A DNA stretch of 64,000 nucleotides from an uncultured Armatimonadota bacterium (GTDB lineage: Bacteria > Armatimonadota > Fimbriimonadia > Fimbriimonadales > Fimbriimonadaceae): contig CAIYMO010000049.1 of NCBI GenBank assembly GCA_903927345.1, positions 1 to 64,000 on the forward strand, written 5' to 3'. Of this stretch, positions 43,845-51,774 are shown piece by piece. Positions within the stretch are counted from its first letter, which is position 1; the number at the start of each line of letters is the position of its first letter. Both the position numbers and the translations under genes were made by a program. A model generated the notes under the pieces. The model did no database searches, was not told where the DNA came from, and saw nothing but the letters and a program-made list of their open reading frames with translations.

Positions 43845-45188
43845 TTAGCGTTCCGAAATGGTTTCTCGGATCCACTTCAGCATCATATTGCCGAAGTTCA
43901 TGCTGAACTTCCCTTTGGTCCAGCCTTGCATCGATGCCTTTTCTGTCGGCCAATCGTGGAACAGGTGGTCAGAGTCCGGACATAGTTCAAACTTGCCCCA
44001 ACCAGGATGTGCGGCGTTGACGGCATCGGCGATCAACTTGTGGTCGGCGTCGTAGGTGACGTAGTCACTGACGCCGCGCACAGCCAGAACTCGACAGTTC
44101 GCCTTCACCCAGTACTTGGGAAAATTCGTATCATTCAGCTGCCTCCAGAATTCAAGTGTTTTCTGGTTGAAGTATCCGCCCGGGAAGAACGCGTCGGCGA
44201 GCTGCGCGAGTTGTGGGTGAGACTTTTTGACCTGAGCAACTGTCTTTCGTTCCAAAAACACCAGGGCAAGTAGACGCTCCGTAAGGCGCATCTCGTCGTC
44301 AGCGTTTTCGAATGTGTTTCCTGCAAGAAGACCCTGGTAGCGGACGGTGTCAAGAATGTATTCGAACCAAGTGCGCGAAGCTGTTCCGTAGGTGATAATT
44401 CCCTTCACTTGACTCTCGGCGGCGATCATGGGGCCAAACGCTCCGCCCATTGAGTGACCAAAAATGAAAATGTTCTTTTGGTCAACTCCGCCATGCTCTT
44501 TGATCTGCTTCAACGTTTGGCGGTAGATATCAAGTTCAGTTGTGTAGTCGAGGTCGGCGAAAGGTCCACCCTCGCTATCTCCCACACCGGGCTTTTCAAC
44601 CCGGAAGGTGACGAAGCCTTCTGATGCGAATTGATGAAGTAGTGGACCGTCGATCGTCTTGACATCACCCGTTGATGTCGAGAGGTTGAAGTCGTAAGAG
44701 ATCGGTGAGAAACCCTGGATGAAAAAGAACGCGGGATACTTACCTGGCTTCTTCGGACTGGTGATGATGGTTCGCATTCGCTTGCCGTTGCTCACGACAT
44801 GCGAGTAAGTCACATCGTAGAGGTCAGTCCCGGGGTCCTTCGGCCTCTCTACCATGTCGGCTTTCAACACGATCGTCTGGTCGCCGCGACGAACTTCGAA
44901 TGCAACTGTTTTATTAGAGGGAAGGTTGCGTGCCATCTCCCCTAGAGATTTCGCCGCAACTGGCTTCCCGTTGATCTTGGCGATAACATCCCCTTTCTGA
45001 AGGTTTGCCTTCTCTGCGGTGAGACCCGGAATGACGTCGACCACAGCTAGCCCGGTCCCTTCCGCGAGTTTGAGCTTGGTCGTTTGTTCCTTCGTCAACG
45101 GGCTGCTTGCGAGCCCTAATGCGCCCCGTCGTGGGAGCGGATCGTTCTGAAGGAAAGTGAGAAGAGCGAATGTTGTTACAGCAATCAT
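43845..45188 (-). CDS. PDZ-domain alpha/beta hydrolase, exported
   Basis: A 447-aa protein. After a short leader (MIAVTTFALLTFLQND), residues about 20-115 form a PDZ domain (GLAVVDVIPGLTAEKANLQKGDVIAKINGKPV). Residues about 120-447 form an alpha/beta hydrolase with the nucleophile Ser in FIFGHSMGGAFGP and the late His in DSDHLFHDWP. Similar proteins are peptidases or esterases of the envelope. Its start lies 9 bp from a perfect palindrome, and a PadR gene diverges from it, so PadR repression is likely. Confidence 0.87.
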   Translation of the reverse strand: MIAVTTFALLTFLQNDPLPRRGALGLASSPLTKEQTTKLKLAEGTGLAVVDVIPGLTAEKANLQKGDVIAKINGKPVAAKSLGEMARNLPSNKTVAFEVRRGDQTIVLKADMVERPKDPGTDLYDVTYSHVVSNGKRMRTIITSPKKPGKYPAFFFIQGFSPISYDFNLSTSTGDVKTIDGPLLHQFASEGFVTFRVEKPGVGDSEGGPFADLDYTTELDIYRQTLKQIKEHGGVDQKNIFIFGHSMGGAFGPMIAAESQVKGIITYGTASRTWFEYILDTVRYQGLLAGNTFENADDEMRLTERLLALVFLERKTVAQVKKSHPQLAQLADAFFPGGYFNQKTLEFWRQLNDTNFPKYWVKANCRVLAVRGVSDYVTYDADHKLIADAVNAAHPGWGKFELCPDSDHLFHDWPTEKASMQGWTKGKFSMNFGNMMLKWIRETISER

Positions 45189-45196
45189 GGCGTTCC

Positions 45197-45213
45197 TATT
45201 ACAATGTGTAATA
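45197..45213. promoter_or_regulatory. Probable PadR operator palindrome
   Basis: TATTACA-ATG-TGTAATA is a perfect 7-bp inverted repeat with 3-bp spacer, lying in the 83-bp space between the divergent hydrolase and padR genes, 9 bp from the hydrolase start. PadR regulators commonly bind AT-rich palindromes of this kind in their own intergenic region. Confidence 0.6.
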
Positions 45214-45271
45214 CAGTATACGCACGCCCGGGAGTTTCTTGGGTTAACTAATTGCGTAAAGAAAGGAGATC

Positions 45272-45862
45272 ATGCGAAAAGCTCGAAAACTATCGACAAT
45301 TGAGCTCATGCTCCTCGGGCTTTGTCATGAAAATGGGCCCTGTTCGACCTACATGCTGATGAAGCTTATGTCCCTTTCAGGTTCAAGTTTCTACAAATCT
45401 CGGGCTGGCACTGCTTACTCTGTGACCAAACGCCTTGTCACCGGAGGTTTCTTTGAGCAAGTTCCGCAAGGCGTTGGAGATCCCCACATCAAGATCACAG
45501 AGAAAGGAATCCAGGCGCTCAGAGAGTGGGTCACTCCTCCCATTTCTGCCCAAGATATCGCCCACTCTGCCGACTTGATCCGCCTGCGTTTCTACTTCAT
45601 CAGCGTTGTAGATGCAGAGGCACGTATTGCATTCATTGATGACTGTCTGGCTGGACTCAAGGAACGGCTTGGATTTGTTGAAGAGCGGATGCGGCTCAAC
45701 GCTGGGGATGGTCACTACTTCGCCACTCTAGCGGGGCTATCTTCGTTGATGGAAACGCGCGCAAGAATCGAATGGCTTGAGCACGTCCGCAAATGGGTCG
45801 TCAACCCTCCCGAAGATCAAGCGGCTTGGGTGGATATGATCCTAAAGGACGCCCCGTTTTAG
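45272..45862 (+). CDS. PadR-family transcriptional regulator
   Basis: A 196-aa protein with a strong ribosome binding site (AGAAAGGAGAT just before the ATG). The N-terminal winged helix is LSTIELMLLGLCHENGPCSTYMLMKLMS...TAYSVTKRLVTGGFFEQ, then the wing TEKGIQALREWVTPP. The C-terminal half is helical and should dimerise (AGLKERLGFVEERMRL). PadR proteins repress detoxification, transport or envelope genes. The divergent PDZ-hydrolase gene and the palindrome at 45197-45213 are its likely targets. Confidence 0.85.
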   Translation: MRKARKLSTIELMLLGLCHENGPCSTYMLMKLMSLSGSSFYKSRAGTAYSVTKRLVTGGFFEQVPQGVGDPHIKITEKGIQALREWVTPPISAQDIAHSADLIRLRFYFISVVDAEARIAFIDDCLAGLKERLGFVEERMRLNAGDGHYFATLAGLSSLMETRARIEWLEHVRKWVVNPPEDQAAWVDMILKDAPF

Positions 45863-46227
45863 CTGTTTCGAGTTAGCGAGTGGCGTAAGAGATCACGCAA
45901 GACATCCTCTGGAATTGGATTGTCCGGCGTGAACTGAATCGTGCCTTTACTGATTTTGTGATTGGGAAGACGGTTGGCGTAATCTTCGGCGATACCCCCA
46001 GGGAAAAAGGAGCAATGATTCTTGAACGCCGCAATATGAACGATGTTCTTACCGTTGATTTTGAACGTGGGAATTCCGTAAGAAATACACTCATCAGCGC
46101 TGATAAGCTCTTCCCGTATGAGTTCTCGAAGCTCGATCAGGGCCTCTTGGAAACGAGGGTTCTCGACGGTCTCCAGATACTTACTAACCGGGTTCAGGCG
46201 CCCTCCCAAAGGACGGTGTGAATCCAC
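45859..46227 (-). CDS. DUF1801 (YdhG-like) family protein
   Basis: A 122-aa protein with the DUF1801 pattern: RFQEALIELRELIREELISADECISYGIPTFKINGKNIVHIAAFKNHCSFFPGG, and a closing TPDNPIPEDVLRDLLRH. The fold resembles frataxin-like proteins and may act in iron handling or stress, but this is not shown. The start lies inside the preceding gene's end (34-bp overlap); a later start is possible. The 3' end shares 4 bp with padR. Confidence 0.85.
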   Translation of the reverse strand: MDSHRPLGGRLNPVSKYLETVENPRFQEALIELRELIREELISADECISYGIPTFKINGKNIVHIAAFKNHCSFFPGGIAEDYANRLPNHKISKGTIQFTPDNPIPEDVLRDLLRHSLTRNS

Positions 46228-46652
46228 CAGCGAGAGCCATCGAAGTAGAGCTGAAGAGAGTTCGTTCCCTTCTCGAATGGCTTTTTGTCTTCTACCAATT
46301 TTCGCGACTCGTAATCGCTGTGCACATTGACCAAATTCCCCGCGCGCTGCAGTCGACGTTTCGTCTCTTTTTCGAAGAAGCCATTCTTCTCAAGCCAGGG
46401 TCCAGAACGGGTGACGTAGTCCTCAGGTGTCATGACGACGCAAACCGTTTTGCCCTCTTTGTTCTTCACCAACGCAGAGAGAGTCGCCTTCGGACCAAAG
46501 AGTCCTCGGAATCGATCCCAATTTCGCTTCTCACCGGCAGGTCCTGAGATCACATGATAAAGAGCTTTGATAATCGAGTCTTCAGACTTTCCGTCCAGAT
46601 TTGCCGATGTCGGAGTCTGCAGGGCAAGCGCAGCGATGAGTTGAGTGAACAT
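46194..46652 (-). CDS. Exported NTF2-like hypothetical protein (152 aa)
   Basis: It starts with a short signal peptide (MFTQLIAALALQTPTSA). The body, ALYHVISGPAGEKRNWDRFRGLFGPKATLSALVKNKEG through SLQLYFDGSRWWIHTVLWEGA, follows the SnoaL/NTF2-like pattern of a conical barrel with a C-terminal WW strand. The ligand is unknown. It lies between the arylamine N-acetyltransferase and DUF1801 genes on one strand, probably as an operon. Confidence 0.7.
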   Translation of the reverse strand: MFTQLIAALALQTPTSANLDGKSEDSIIKALYHVISGPAGEKRNWDRFRGLFGPKATLSALVKNKEGKTVCVVMTPEDYVTRSGPWLEKNGFFEKETKRRLQRAGNLVNVHSDYESRKLVEDKKPFEKGTNSLQLYFDGSRWWIHTVLWEGA

Positions 46653-46664
46653 GTTTAAACTACT

Positions 46665-47489
46665 TTAGCTCGTTGGGAAGGGCATCTCGGTCGTCCCAAA
46701 CCGAGTTTCTGGGGGAAAACTAAGGTCAAACTGCACGCGCAAGATCTCTAGCAACTGCTGAGCTGATTGAATCGTGCTTGACGACATCACCTCTCCTCCC
46801 CGACGGGTTGTCAGTTGGTTATTCAGAATTCCAATGCGATCACCAGTGGGTAACGCCCGACTTGCCATCAAACTTTTCGCAAACTTTGCGTCTTTCGAAG
46901 TGCTGGTCCACCAGTTCGCGACCTGGCGATCAATCTCTGGCATTTCCTCACCAGTGAACTCGTAAACGTCCATCCAATGATCTCCCGAACGGATTTGATG
47001 GAAGAATCTGCCATCCTCTTCGACGATTCGACGTGTCTCGTGCCTCGTCGGCTGTTCAGCCCGGGAATGAAGTTGAATGATGCTTGTCAGCGAGGCACTT
47101 CCCACCCCTGCATCAAAAATCCACTCTTCTCCATCAAGCTTAACGCTCAAAAACAGGTGCGTCCTTGGGGGCAGAAAATCACGCTCGACACCAAGCCGAA
47201 CACGGCCCGAAAGCGGTGTGACGTCAAATCCGATCTGCGATAGAACTCCTAGCATCAAGCCATTCTGTTGAAAACAATATCCTCCTCGTTTGTTCGCGAC
47301 GAGTTGCTCCTCCAAGCTGGCAAGATCAAGCTTGATCGGCTTTCCGAGCAGGATGTCCAAATTCTCAAACGGGATCGAGCAAACGTGCCGAAGAGCAAGC
47401 TCATCCAGGACGGCAAACGTTGGCTCTAGCTTGCCTTTGAATCCAACGCGGTCGGCGTAAGCATCGAGATTAAGTTGATGAGACTGCAT
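46665..47489 (-). CDS. nat: Arylamine N-acetyltransferase
   Basis: I chose the ATG at 47489, giving the family-typical 274 aa; a TTG at 47531 would add 14 residues. The catalytic triad is visible: Cys72 in NKRGGYCFQQN, His111 in PPRTHLFLSV and Asp126 in IFDAGVG. The enzyme moves acetyl from acetyl-CoA to arylamines, hydrazines or, in biosynthesis, to an amino starter unit. It diverges from the MntR-like gene. Confidence 0.93.
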   Translation of the reverse strand: MQSHQLNLDAYADRVGFKGKLEPTFAVLDELALRHVCSIPFENLDILLGKPIKLDLASLEEQLVANKRGGYCFQQNGLMLGVLSQIGFDVTPLSGRVRLGVERDFLPPRTHLFLSVKLDGEEWIFDAGVGSASLTSIIQLHSRAEQPTRHETRRIVEEDGRFFHQIRSGDHWMDVYEFTGEEMPEIDRQVANWWTSTSKDAKFAKSLMASRALPTGDRIGILNNQLTTRRGGEVMSSSTIQSAQQLLEILRVQFDLSFPPETRFGTTEMPFPTS

Positions 47490-47551
47490 GTTTTGCTCTA
47501 TCCACGCAAATAGTTTGACCGCTGTCGCCAAAATATTGGGATAATCGAACA

Positions 47552-47983
47552 GTGACCGCGAACGCTTTTGAGAAGACGCGACGAGATCACTCGGACGAAA
47601 CCCTTGAGGATGTGACCGAGCTGATCTATCGGCTTTCGGGTGCCAATACGGACGCGACGGCGGAAGAGGTACAGGTTAGAACGGCCAAGCTCGTTGAGGC
47701 GCTTGGGGTGTCACAGCCGACCGTGACGAAGATGCTCAACCGCCTCGAGCGCGAGGGTGTCGTCCACATCCATCGCAGGCAATTTGTTCATCTGACCGAT
47801 CTCGGGCTCGAAATAGCCCGGAAATCGGCAGAGCGTCATGCAATGGTCGTTGCGTTTTTGAGATCGCTGGGCGTCAGCGAAGTCGTCGCCGAGCTCGATG
47901 CAGAGGGTATTGAACATCACCTCAGCCCGGAAACGATCGACTGCATTCGCGGCTATCTAGCAGTCTCGGGGAGTCGAGAATGA
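47552..47983 (+). CDS. mntR: DtxR/MntR-family metal-dependent regulator
   Basis: A 143-aa protein with a GTG start. The N-terminal winged helix is DVTELIYRLSGANTDATAEEVQVRTAKLVEALGVSQPTVTKMLNRLEREGVVHIHRRQFVHLTDLG. The metal/dimer domain has ERHAMVVAFLRSLGVS and DAEGIEHHLSPETID, as in the proteobacterial MntR group. There is no SH3-like third domain. It probably represses a Mn(II) importer in response to Mn(II); no such gene is in the window. Its stop overlaps the next start (ATGA). Confidence 0.88.
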   Translation: MTANAFEKTRRDHSDETLEDVTELIYRLSGANTDATAEEVQVRTAKLVEALGVSQPTVTKMLNRLEREGVVHIHRRQFVHLTDLGLEIARKSAERHAMVVAFLRSLGVSEVVAELDAEGIEHHLSPETIDCIRGYLAVSGSRE

Positions 47984-48165
47984 CCCCGCTACCGAAGCTC
48001 TCAGCCCCTGCCCAACGAGCGCTTGCTTCAGTCGGTATTCAGAGCATTGAGGATATTGCCAAGTTCACCAGAGAAGAGATACTGTCGTTGCACGGAGTCG
48101 GCAAGACGACGATTATCCCCCTCGACGAAGCACTCGGGCTAGCACAATTATCCTATAAGTCCTAA
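47980..48165 (+). CDS. Small helix-hairpin-helix protein (61 aa)
   Basis: This 61-aa protein begins in the ATGA overlap with mntR, so it is translationally coupled. Its sequence LSAPAQRALASVGIQSIEDIAKFTREEILSLHGVGKTTIIPLDEALG matches the HhH fold of RNA polymerase alpha C-terminal domains and similar DNA-binding proteins (LHGVGKTT hairpin). It may bind DNA, but the role is unknown. Confidence 0.75.
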   Translation: MTPLPKLSAPAQRALASVGIQSIEDIAKFTREEILSLHGVGKTTIIPLDEALGLAQLSYKS

Positions 48166-48183
48166 GGTCGGTATTCTTTTAAC

Positions 48184-48849
48184 GTGAACTTGCTCACGAA
48201 TAAAAAGCTACTGACAATCCCAATCGCCGTTGTTGCGTGCCTTGTTGGTCTTGCCATGAAGAGCAAGTTTGGAGGCGACTGGTACGAGTTCTTGGGATTC
48301 GTTACTGGCGTGGTGGGTGTCTACCTTGTCGCGATCGAGCATATTGCCAACTGGCCGATTGGGCTTGTCAACGTTGCCACCTACGGATACGTGTTTTACA
48401 ACAGCCGACTGTATGCGGACATGTCGCTCCAGGTCTTCTTCTTTGCGCTTGGCGTCATGGGCTGGTACGCGTGGTTACACGGCGGAAACAACAAGACGGA
48501 ACTGCAAATCACTTCGATCAAAAAGATCCAATGGTTGTGGCTGGTCCTCGCCTTGGTAATCGGGACCGCGATCTACTACCCTATCATCCACCACTTTAAC
48601 GGTGCGGCACCTTTTGTGGATTCCATGCTCACGGTCACCAGCATCCTGGCCCAATTGCTTCTCAATTTCAAACGGCTGGAGAACTGGATTCTCTGGATCT
48701 TCGTCGATATCGTTTATATCCCCCTTTACATTTCAAGGCAGTTGTATAGCACTGCGATTCTGTATGCAATCTTCCTAGTGATTGCAATTAGCGGACTCAT
48801 TTCTTGGCGCACGACCTATAAAGAACTGAACGCGGAATGCTCAGCGTAA
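48184..48849 (+). CDS. pnuC: Nicotinamide riboside transporter (PnuC family)
   Basis: A 221-aa, seven-helix membrane protein with a GTG start. It has the PnuC core WYEFLGFVTGVVGVYLVAIEHIANWPIGLVNVATYGYVFYNSRLYADMSLQVFFFALGVMGWYAW and the later LLNFKRLENWILWIFVDIVYIPLYIS. It imports nicotinamide riboside by facilitated diffusion, which the overlapping NadR kinase then traps. No NAD riboswitch is seen in the 18 bp upstream. Confidence 0.93.
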   Translation: MNLLTNKKLLTIPIAVVACLVGLAMKSKFGGDWYEFLGFVTGVVGVYLVAIEHIANWPIGLVNVATYGYVFYNSRLYADMSLQVFFFALGVMGWYAWLHGGNNKTELQITSIKKIQWLWLVLALVIGTAIYYPIIHHFNGAAPFVDSMLTVTSILAQLLLNFKRLENWILWIFVDIVYIPLYISRQLYSTAILYAIFLVIAISGLISWRTTYKELNAECSA

Positions 48850-49814
48850 TCATCGGCAAGTTTTATCCGCCTCATGTCGGCCATGGGTTCTTAATCGAGA
48901 CCGGGCTGGCCCATTGTGAAGAACTTGTCGTCATCGTCTGCGACCATCCTGATCAGGCCATTTCTGGCGCAAATCGGGCAAATTGGCTCCAACAACAGTT
49001 TCCTACAGCTAGGGTTGTTGTGACCCCCGACGACTTGCCAGATGCCCCGGTTCCATGGGCGGAGCGAACAATTGAGATATTGGGGAGATCTCCAGACATA
49101 GTCTTCACATCCGAGGAGTATGGACCCGGCTATGCGAACGCCATGGGGTGTCGTCATATCTCGGTAGACCAGGCTCGTAGCACGTTTCCAGTGTCCGCGA
49201 CGATGCTTCGGGAGGACCCGCTGTCGCGGCTCCACCTTCTTCTCCCAACTGTACGTCGTGATTTCGTCGTTCGCGTGGTGCTTATTGGTGTCGAATCGAC
49301 GGGGAAATCGACCATGGCTGAGGCGCTTGCGAATCGGCTTGAGACGCGCTGGGTACCTGAGTTTGGGCGTGAGTATTCTGGGGCCAAAACTGATTCTTGG
49401 AACACAGCGGACTTTGTTGTCATTGCCCAGAGGCAACAGGAGATGGAAAACTCTGCGGCTGAAGGCGCCAAGCGCGTCCTTATCTGCGATACAAATGCCG
49501 TTGCAACCAGCGTCTGGCATCGCCGATACATGGGTGTGTACTCGGAACAAGTCGACGCAATTGCCCAGCAAGATCGGGTGGACTTGTACCTTCTAACAAC
49601 GCCAGACTTTCCCTTCGTGCAGGATGGAACCCGGGATGGGGAGCACATTCGCCACGAAATGCACACCTGGTTTGAGGAACGCCTGAACAACCAAACTGCG
49701 CAGGTAGTAAGGCTCAAAGGAGACCACGAATCTCGGTTGCAGACTGCTTTGGATGCAATTGAATTAGTCTCTCAACAGAAAGCGGCTTCTTTGTTCACCA
49801 AGGCGAAGCGCTAA
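48837..49814 (+). CDS. nadR: Bifunctional NMN adenylyltransferase / nicotinamide riboside kinase
   Basis: A 325-aa two-domain enzyme. The nucleotidyltransferase half has GKFYPPHVGH (HxGH at 13-16) and the VSATMLRED motif at 119-127. The kinase half starts at about 145 with Walker A GVESTGKST (151-159). The product phosphorylates nicotinamide riboside and adenylates NMN to NAD. It lacks the N-terminal helix-turn-helix found in E. coli NadR, so it should be a pure enzyme. It overlaps pnuC by 13 bp. Confidence 0.93.
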   Translation: MLSVIIGKFYPPHVGHGFLIETGLAHCEELVVIVCDHPDQAISGANRANWLQQQFPTARVVVTPDDLPDAPVPWAERTIEILGRSPDIVFTSEEYGPGYANAMGCRHISVDQARSTFPVSATMLREDPLSRLHLLLPTVRRDFVVRVVLIGVESTGKSTMAEALANRLETRWVPEFGREYSGAKTDSWNTADFVVIAQRQQEMENSAAEGAKRVLICDTNAVATSVWHRRYMGVYSEQVDAIAQQDRVDLYLLTTPDFPFVQDGTRDGEHIRHEMHTWFEERLNNQTAQVVRLKGDHESRLQTALDAIELVSQQKAASLFTKAKR

Positions 49815-49833
49815 GCGAGAGGTATCTTGGGGC

Positions 49834-50877
49834 ATGGACCTTAGCGCTCACCACGGGAAAGGATTTAGCGCAGCAGAGCGCCAAAACGCCATCTGCCTTG
49901 ATGTGCTCGATGCCTGGTTCGATCCTTCCCCAGGAGTTGCAAAGGCTTACCTGACATCGCTTTCCTCGATCTCCCACAGTCCAGAGCTTGATTCCGAATC
50001 GCTAAGAAGTGCAATTGCCTACAAGAAACATTTACCGGAAACGTGCATCGGACTAGGTGCCGGATCGTCGGAAATCATTCACCGGGTGTTTGGCTCTCGG
50101 ATAGGAGCAACTGTACTTGTCCTCGACCCAACGTATTCCGAATACAGATTTGTCGCCTCTGCGAAAGGTGCCATCGTACGCTCCTTCGCCCTCGACCCTA
50201 ATCAGGGATTCCGAATCACGCTTCCTGCGCTAGTTGACGCAGCCAGGGGTTGTGACGATGTCGTCCTTGTCAATCCAAATAACCCCACCGGTAAATATTT
50301 GACCCGCGAAGAAATCTTGGGCATTCGAGAATCGCTTCCTGCAGGCTGCCGCCTTTGGATCGATGAGGCGTACGTGGATTACTGTCCGGCCCAAACCTCT
50401 GTTGAACAGGATGCATCTCGGGTCGAAAACTTGGTTGTGATTAAATCGCTCTCTAAAAGCTTTGGCCTAAGCGGGTTAAGGGTCGCGTATTGGGTCGGTG
50501 TTAATGCGTCTTCGGTCATAACTCCGCCTTGGGCGATCAGCCAGCCTGGGATAACTTGTGCCGTGGCAGCGCTTGAAGACGAGGAATACTACCGGCCACT
50601 TTGGACCGAAACGGTGCGTCGGGCCGAGGCATTTTCCGAGCAGCTCCGGAAATTCGGGTTCGAAACTTGGGCAGGTTCCCTAAACTCTGTCTTGCTACAA
50701 CTTCCCGATGGGATTCATGCCGAATCCTTCGCGCACAGGTTGCTGGAGAAGGGCTTAGTTCTGCGAACGCCCGAGGGGATGGGCGAGGTTTTGGACAACC
50801 GATTTTTGCGGATTAGTCTTCCGACGATCGCTCTTGAGCCACTCGTGACCGAGCGACTCAAGAGCGCCCTAAGCTAG
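49834..50877 (+). CDS. PLP-dependent aminotransferase (HisC/CobD-like)
   Basis: A 347-aa fold-type I enzyme. It has LGAGSSEIIHRVF for PLP phosphate, VNPNNPTGKYLT (147 onward), IDEAYVDY with Asp177 and the Schiff-base lysine Lys208 in SLSKSFGLSGLRVAYW. The layout fits histidinol-phosphate aminotransferase or threonine-phosphate decarboxylase; the sequence alone does not decide. It follows nadR by 19 bp, perhaps in one transcript. It ends 4 bp inside the convergent NTF2-like gene. Confidence 0.85.
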   Translation: MDLSAHHGKGFSAAERQNAICLDVLDAWFDPSPGVAKAYLTSLSSISHSPELDSESLRSAIAYKKHLPETCIGLGAGSSEIIHRVFGSRIGATVLVLDPTYSEYRFVASAKGAIVRSFALDPNQGFRITLPALVDAARGCDDVVLVNPNNPTGKYLTREEILGIRESLPAGCRLWIDEAYVDYCPAQTSVEQDASRVENLVVIKSLSKSFGLSGLRVAYWVGVNASSVITPPWAISQPGITCAVAALEDEEYYRPLWTETVRRAEAFSEQLRKFGFETWAGSLNSVLLQLPDGIHAESFAHRLLEKGLVLRTPEGMGEVLDNRFLRISLPTIALEPLVTERLKSALS

Positions 50878-51386
50878 CCTGCGCCGCCTGGGGTTGGAAT
50901 CTTCTTTCCGTCTTGCTTCATTTCCGAAGTCTTCCATTCCATAGAAGACATCTTCCAGGTCTTGCCTTCCTTGATGAATGACTCGACCGTGTTTCCACCA
51001 AAGCTCATCGTGTGCTTCTTCTTGTCGGGTCCGATCATTGTTCCTTCCATGAGGTTGCTGACCGTAGCTGTGGCCTTGTTGCCTTGCACCTGAGCGGTGA
51101 TGATTCGTGACTTGAACTTGGTGACCTTTTGGAACGTCTTGATCGACATTCCCATTTGATCAAACATCTGCTTCTTGGTCATCGTTTGACCGTTCTCGAT
51201 GTACTTGAAGTCCTTGGTGACGTACGTGTCAAGAAGTTTGCCGAATGCCTTGATGTCCTTCTTGAGCATCGCTGCTTCGTACTTCTTGGACTGTCGGTTG
51301 ACTTGGTTCCGGAAATCGTCTTCAGGCCCGGCAACGCACAAGGCAACTGCGAGCATGATCGCACCGGAGGTGATCAGTTTCTTCAT
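50874..51386 (-). CDS. Exported NTF2-like (DUF4440-type) protein
   Basis: A 170-aa protein with a signal peptide (MKKLITSGAIMLAVALCVAG). The rest, EAAMLKKDIKAFGKLLDTYVTKDFKYIENGQTMTKKQMFDQM through VESFIKEGKTWKMSSMEWK, fits the SnoaL/DUF4440 cone-shaped fold. It is Lys/Met-rich and ligand or activity is unknown. Its promoter region lies next to the sdpR-like gene and contains ACATCTGATGT. Confidence 0.75.
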   Translation of the reverse strand: MKKLITSGAIMLAVALCVAGPEDDFRNQVNRQSKKYEAAMLKKDIKAFGKLLDTYVTKDFKYIENGQTMTKKQMFDQMGMSIKTFQKVTKFKSRIITAQVQGNKATATVSNLMEGTMIGPDKKKHTMSFGGNTVESFIKEGKTWKMSSMEWKTSEMKQDGKKIPTPGGAG

Positions 51387-51405
51387 CCTAAAGATTATAT
51401 CAGTG

Positions 51406-51416
51406 ACATCTGATGT
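51406..51416. promoter_or_regulatory. Palindrome ACATC-T-GATGT near the NTF2-like gene start
   Basis: A perfect 5-bp inverted repeat with a one-base centre, set inside the wider ATCAG-TGACAT-CTGAT repeat. It shares the CATCT core with the operator before the sdpR-like gene, so the same ArsR repressor may bind both. Confidence 0.4.
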
Positions 51417-51468
51417 CCCACGCCAGATTTAAGTGATATGAGTCATCAGTCGCACAGATCGCGTATCA

Positions 51469-51484
51469 TTAGATGACCATCTAA
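51469..51484. promoter_or_regulatory. Probable ArsR/SdpR operator
   Basis: TTAGATG-AC-CATCTAA is a perfect 7-bp inverted repeat with a 2-bp centre, ending 5 bp before the ATG of the ArsR-family gene. A TATCAT -10-like element touches its left edge. Binding here would block transcription and the near-leaderless start, giving autorepression as in the Bacillus sdpRI operon. Confidence 0.65.
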
Positions 51485-51489
51485 ATAAG

Positions 51490-51774
51490 ATGTCTGAAGT
51501 TCTAAAAGCCCTGAGCGATCCGACTCGCCGTGAAATACTGTTCGCCCTGCGTGAGCAAGATCTCACCGCGGGTGAAATTGCCTCGCGATTCGAACAAACC
51601 GGCGCGACAATTAGTCACCACCTGAGCGTGTTGCGAGAATCTGACCTTGTTCGATCGCGCCGAAACGGTACCCAACTGATCTACTCGGCGAGCGTAACTG
51701 TCCTTGAAGACGCGATCGCCTCGCTTTTAGCACTCATTCCCGTGAAATCCAATGAAACTGAATCGAACTCTTAG
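51490..51774 (+). CDS. sdpR: ArsR-family repressor, SdpR-like
   Basis: A 94-aa winged-helix protein: VLKALSDPTRREILFALREQDLTAGEIASRFEQTGATISHHLSVLRESDLVRSRRNGTQLIYSASVTVLE. The lack of metal-binding Cys and the pairing with an SdpI-like gene (23-bp overlap) point to the SdpR subgroup, where the membrane partner sequesters the repressor. It probably represses its own operon through the palindrome just upstream. Confidence 0.87.
   Translation: MSEVLKALSDPTRREILFALREQDLTAGEIASRFEQTGATISHHLSVLRESDLVRSRRNGTQLIYSASVTVLEDAIASLLALIPVKSNETESNS

Noticed and set aside
48166-48183. A riboswitch for NAD or manganese before pnuC
   Set aside because: Only 18 bp separate the genes and no aptamer-like motif is present.
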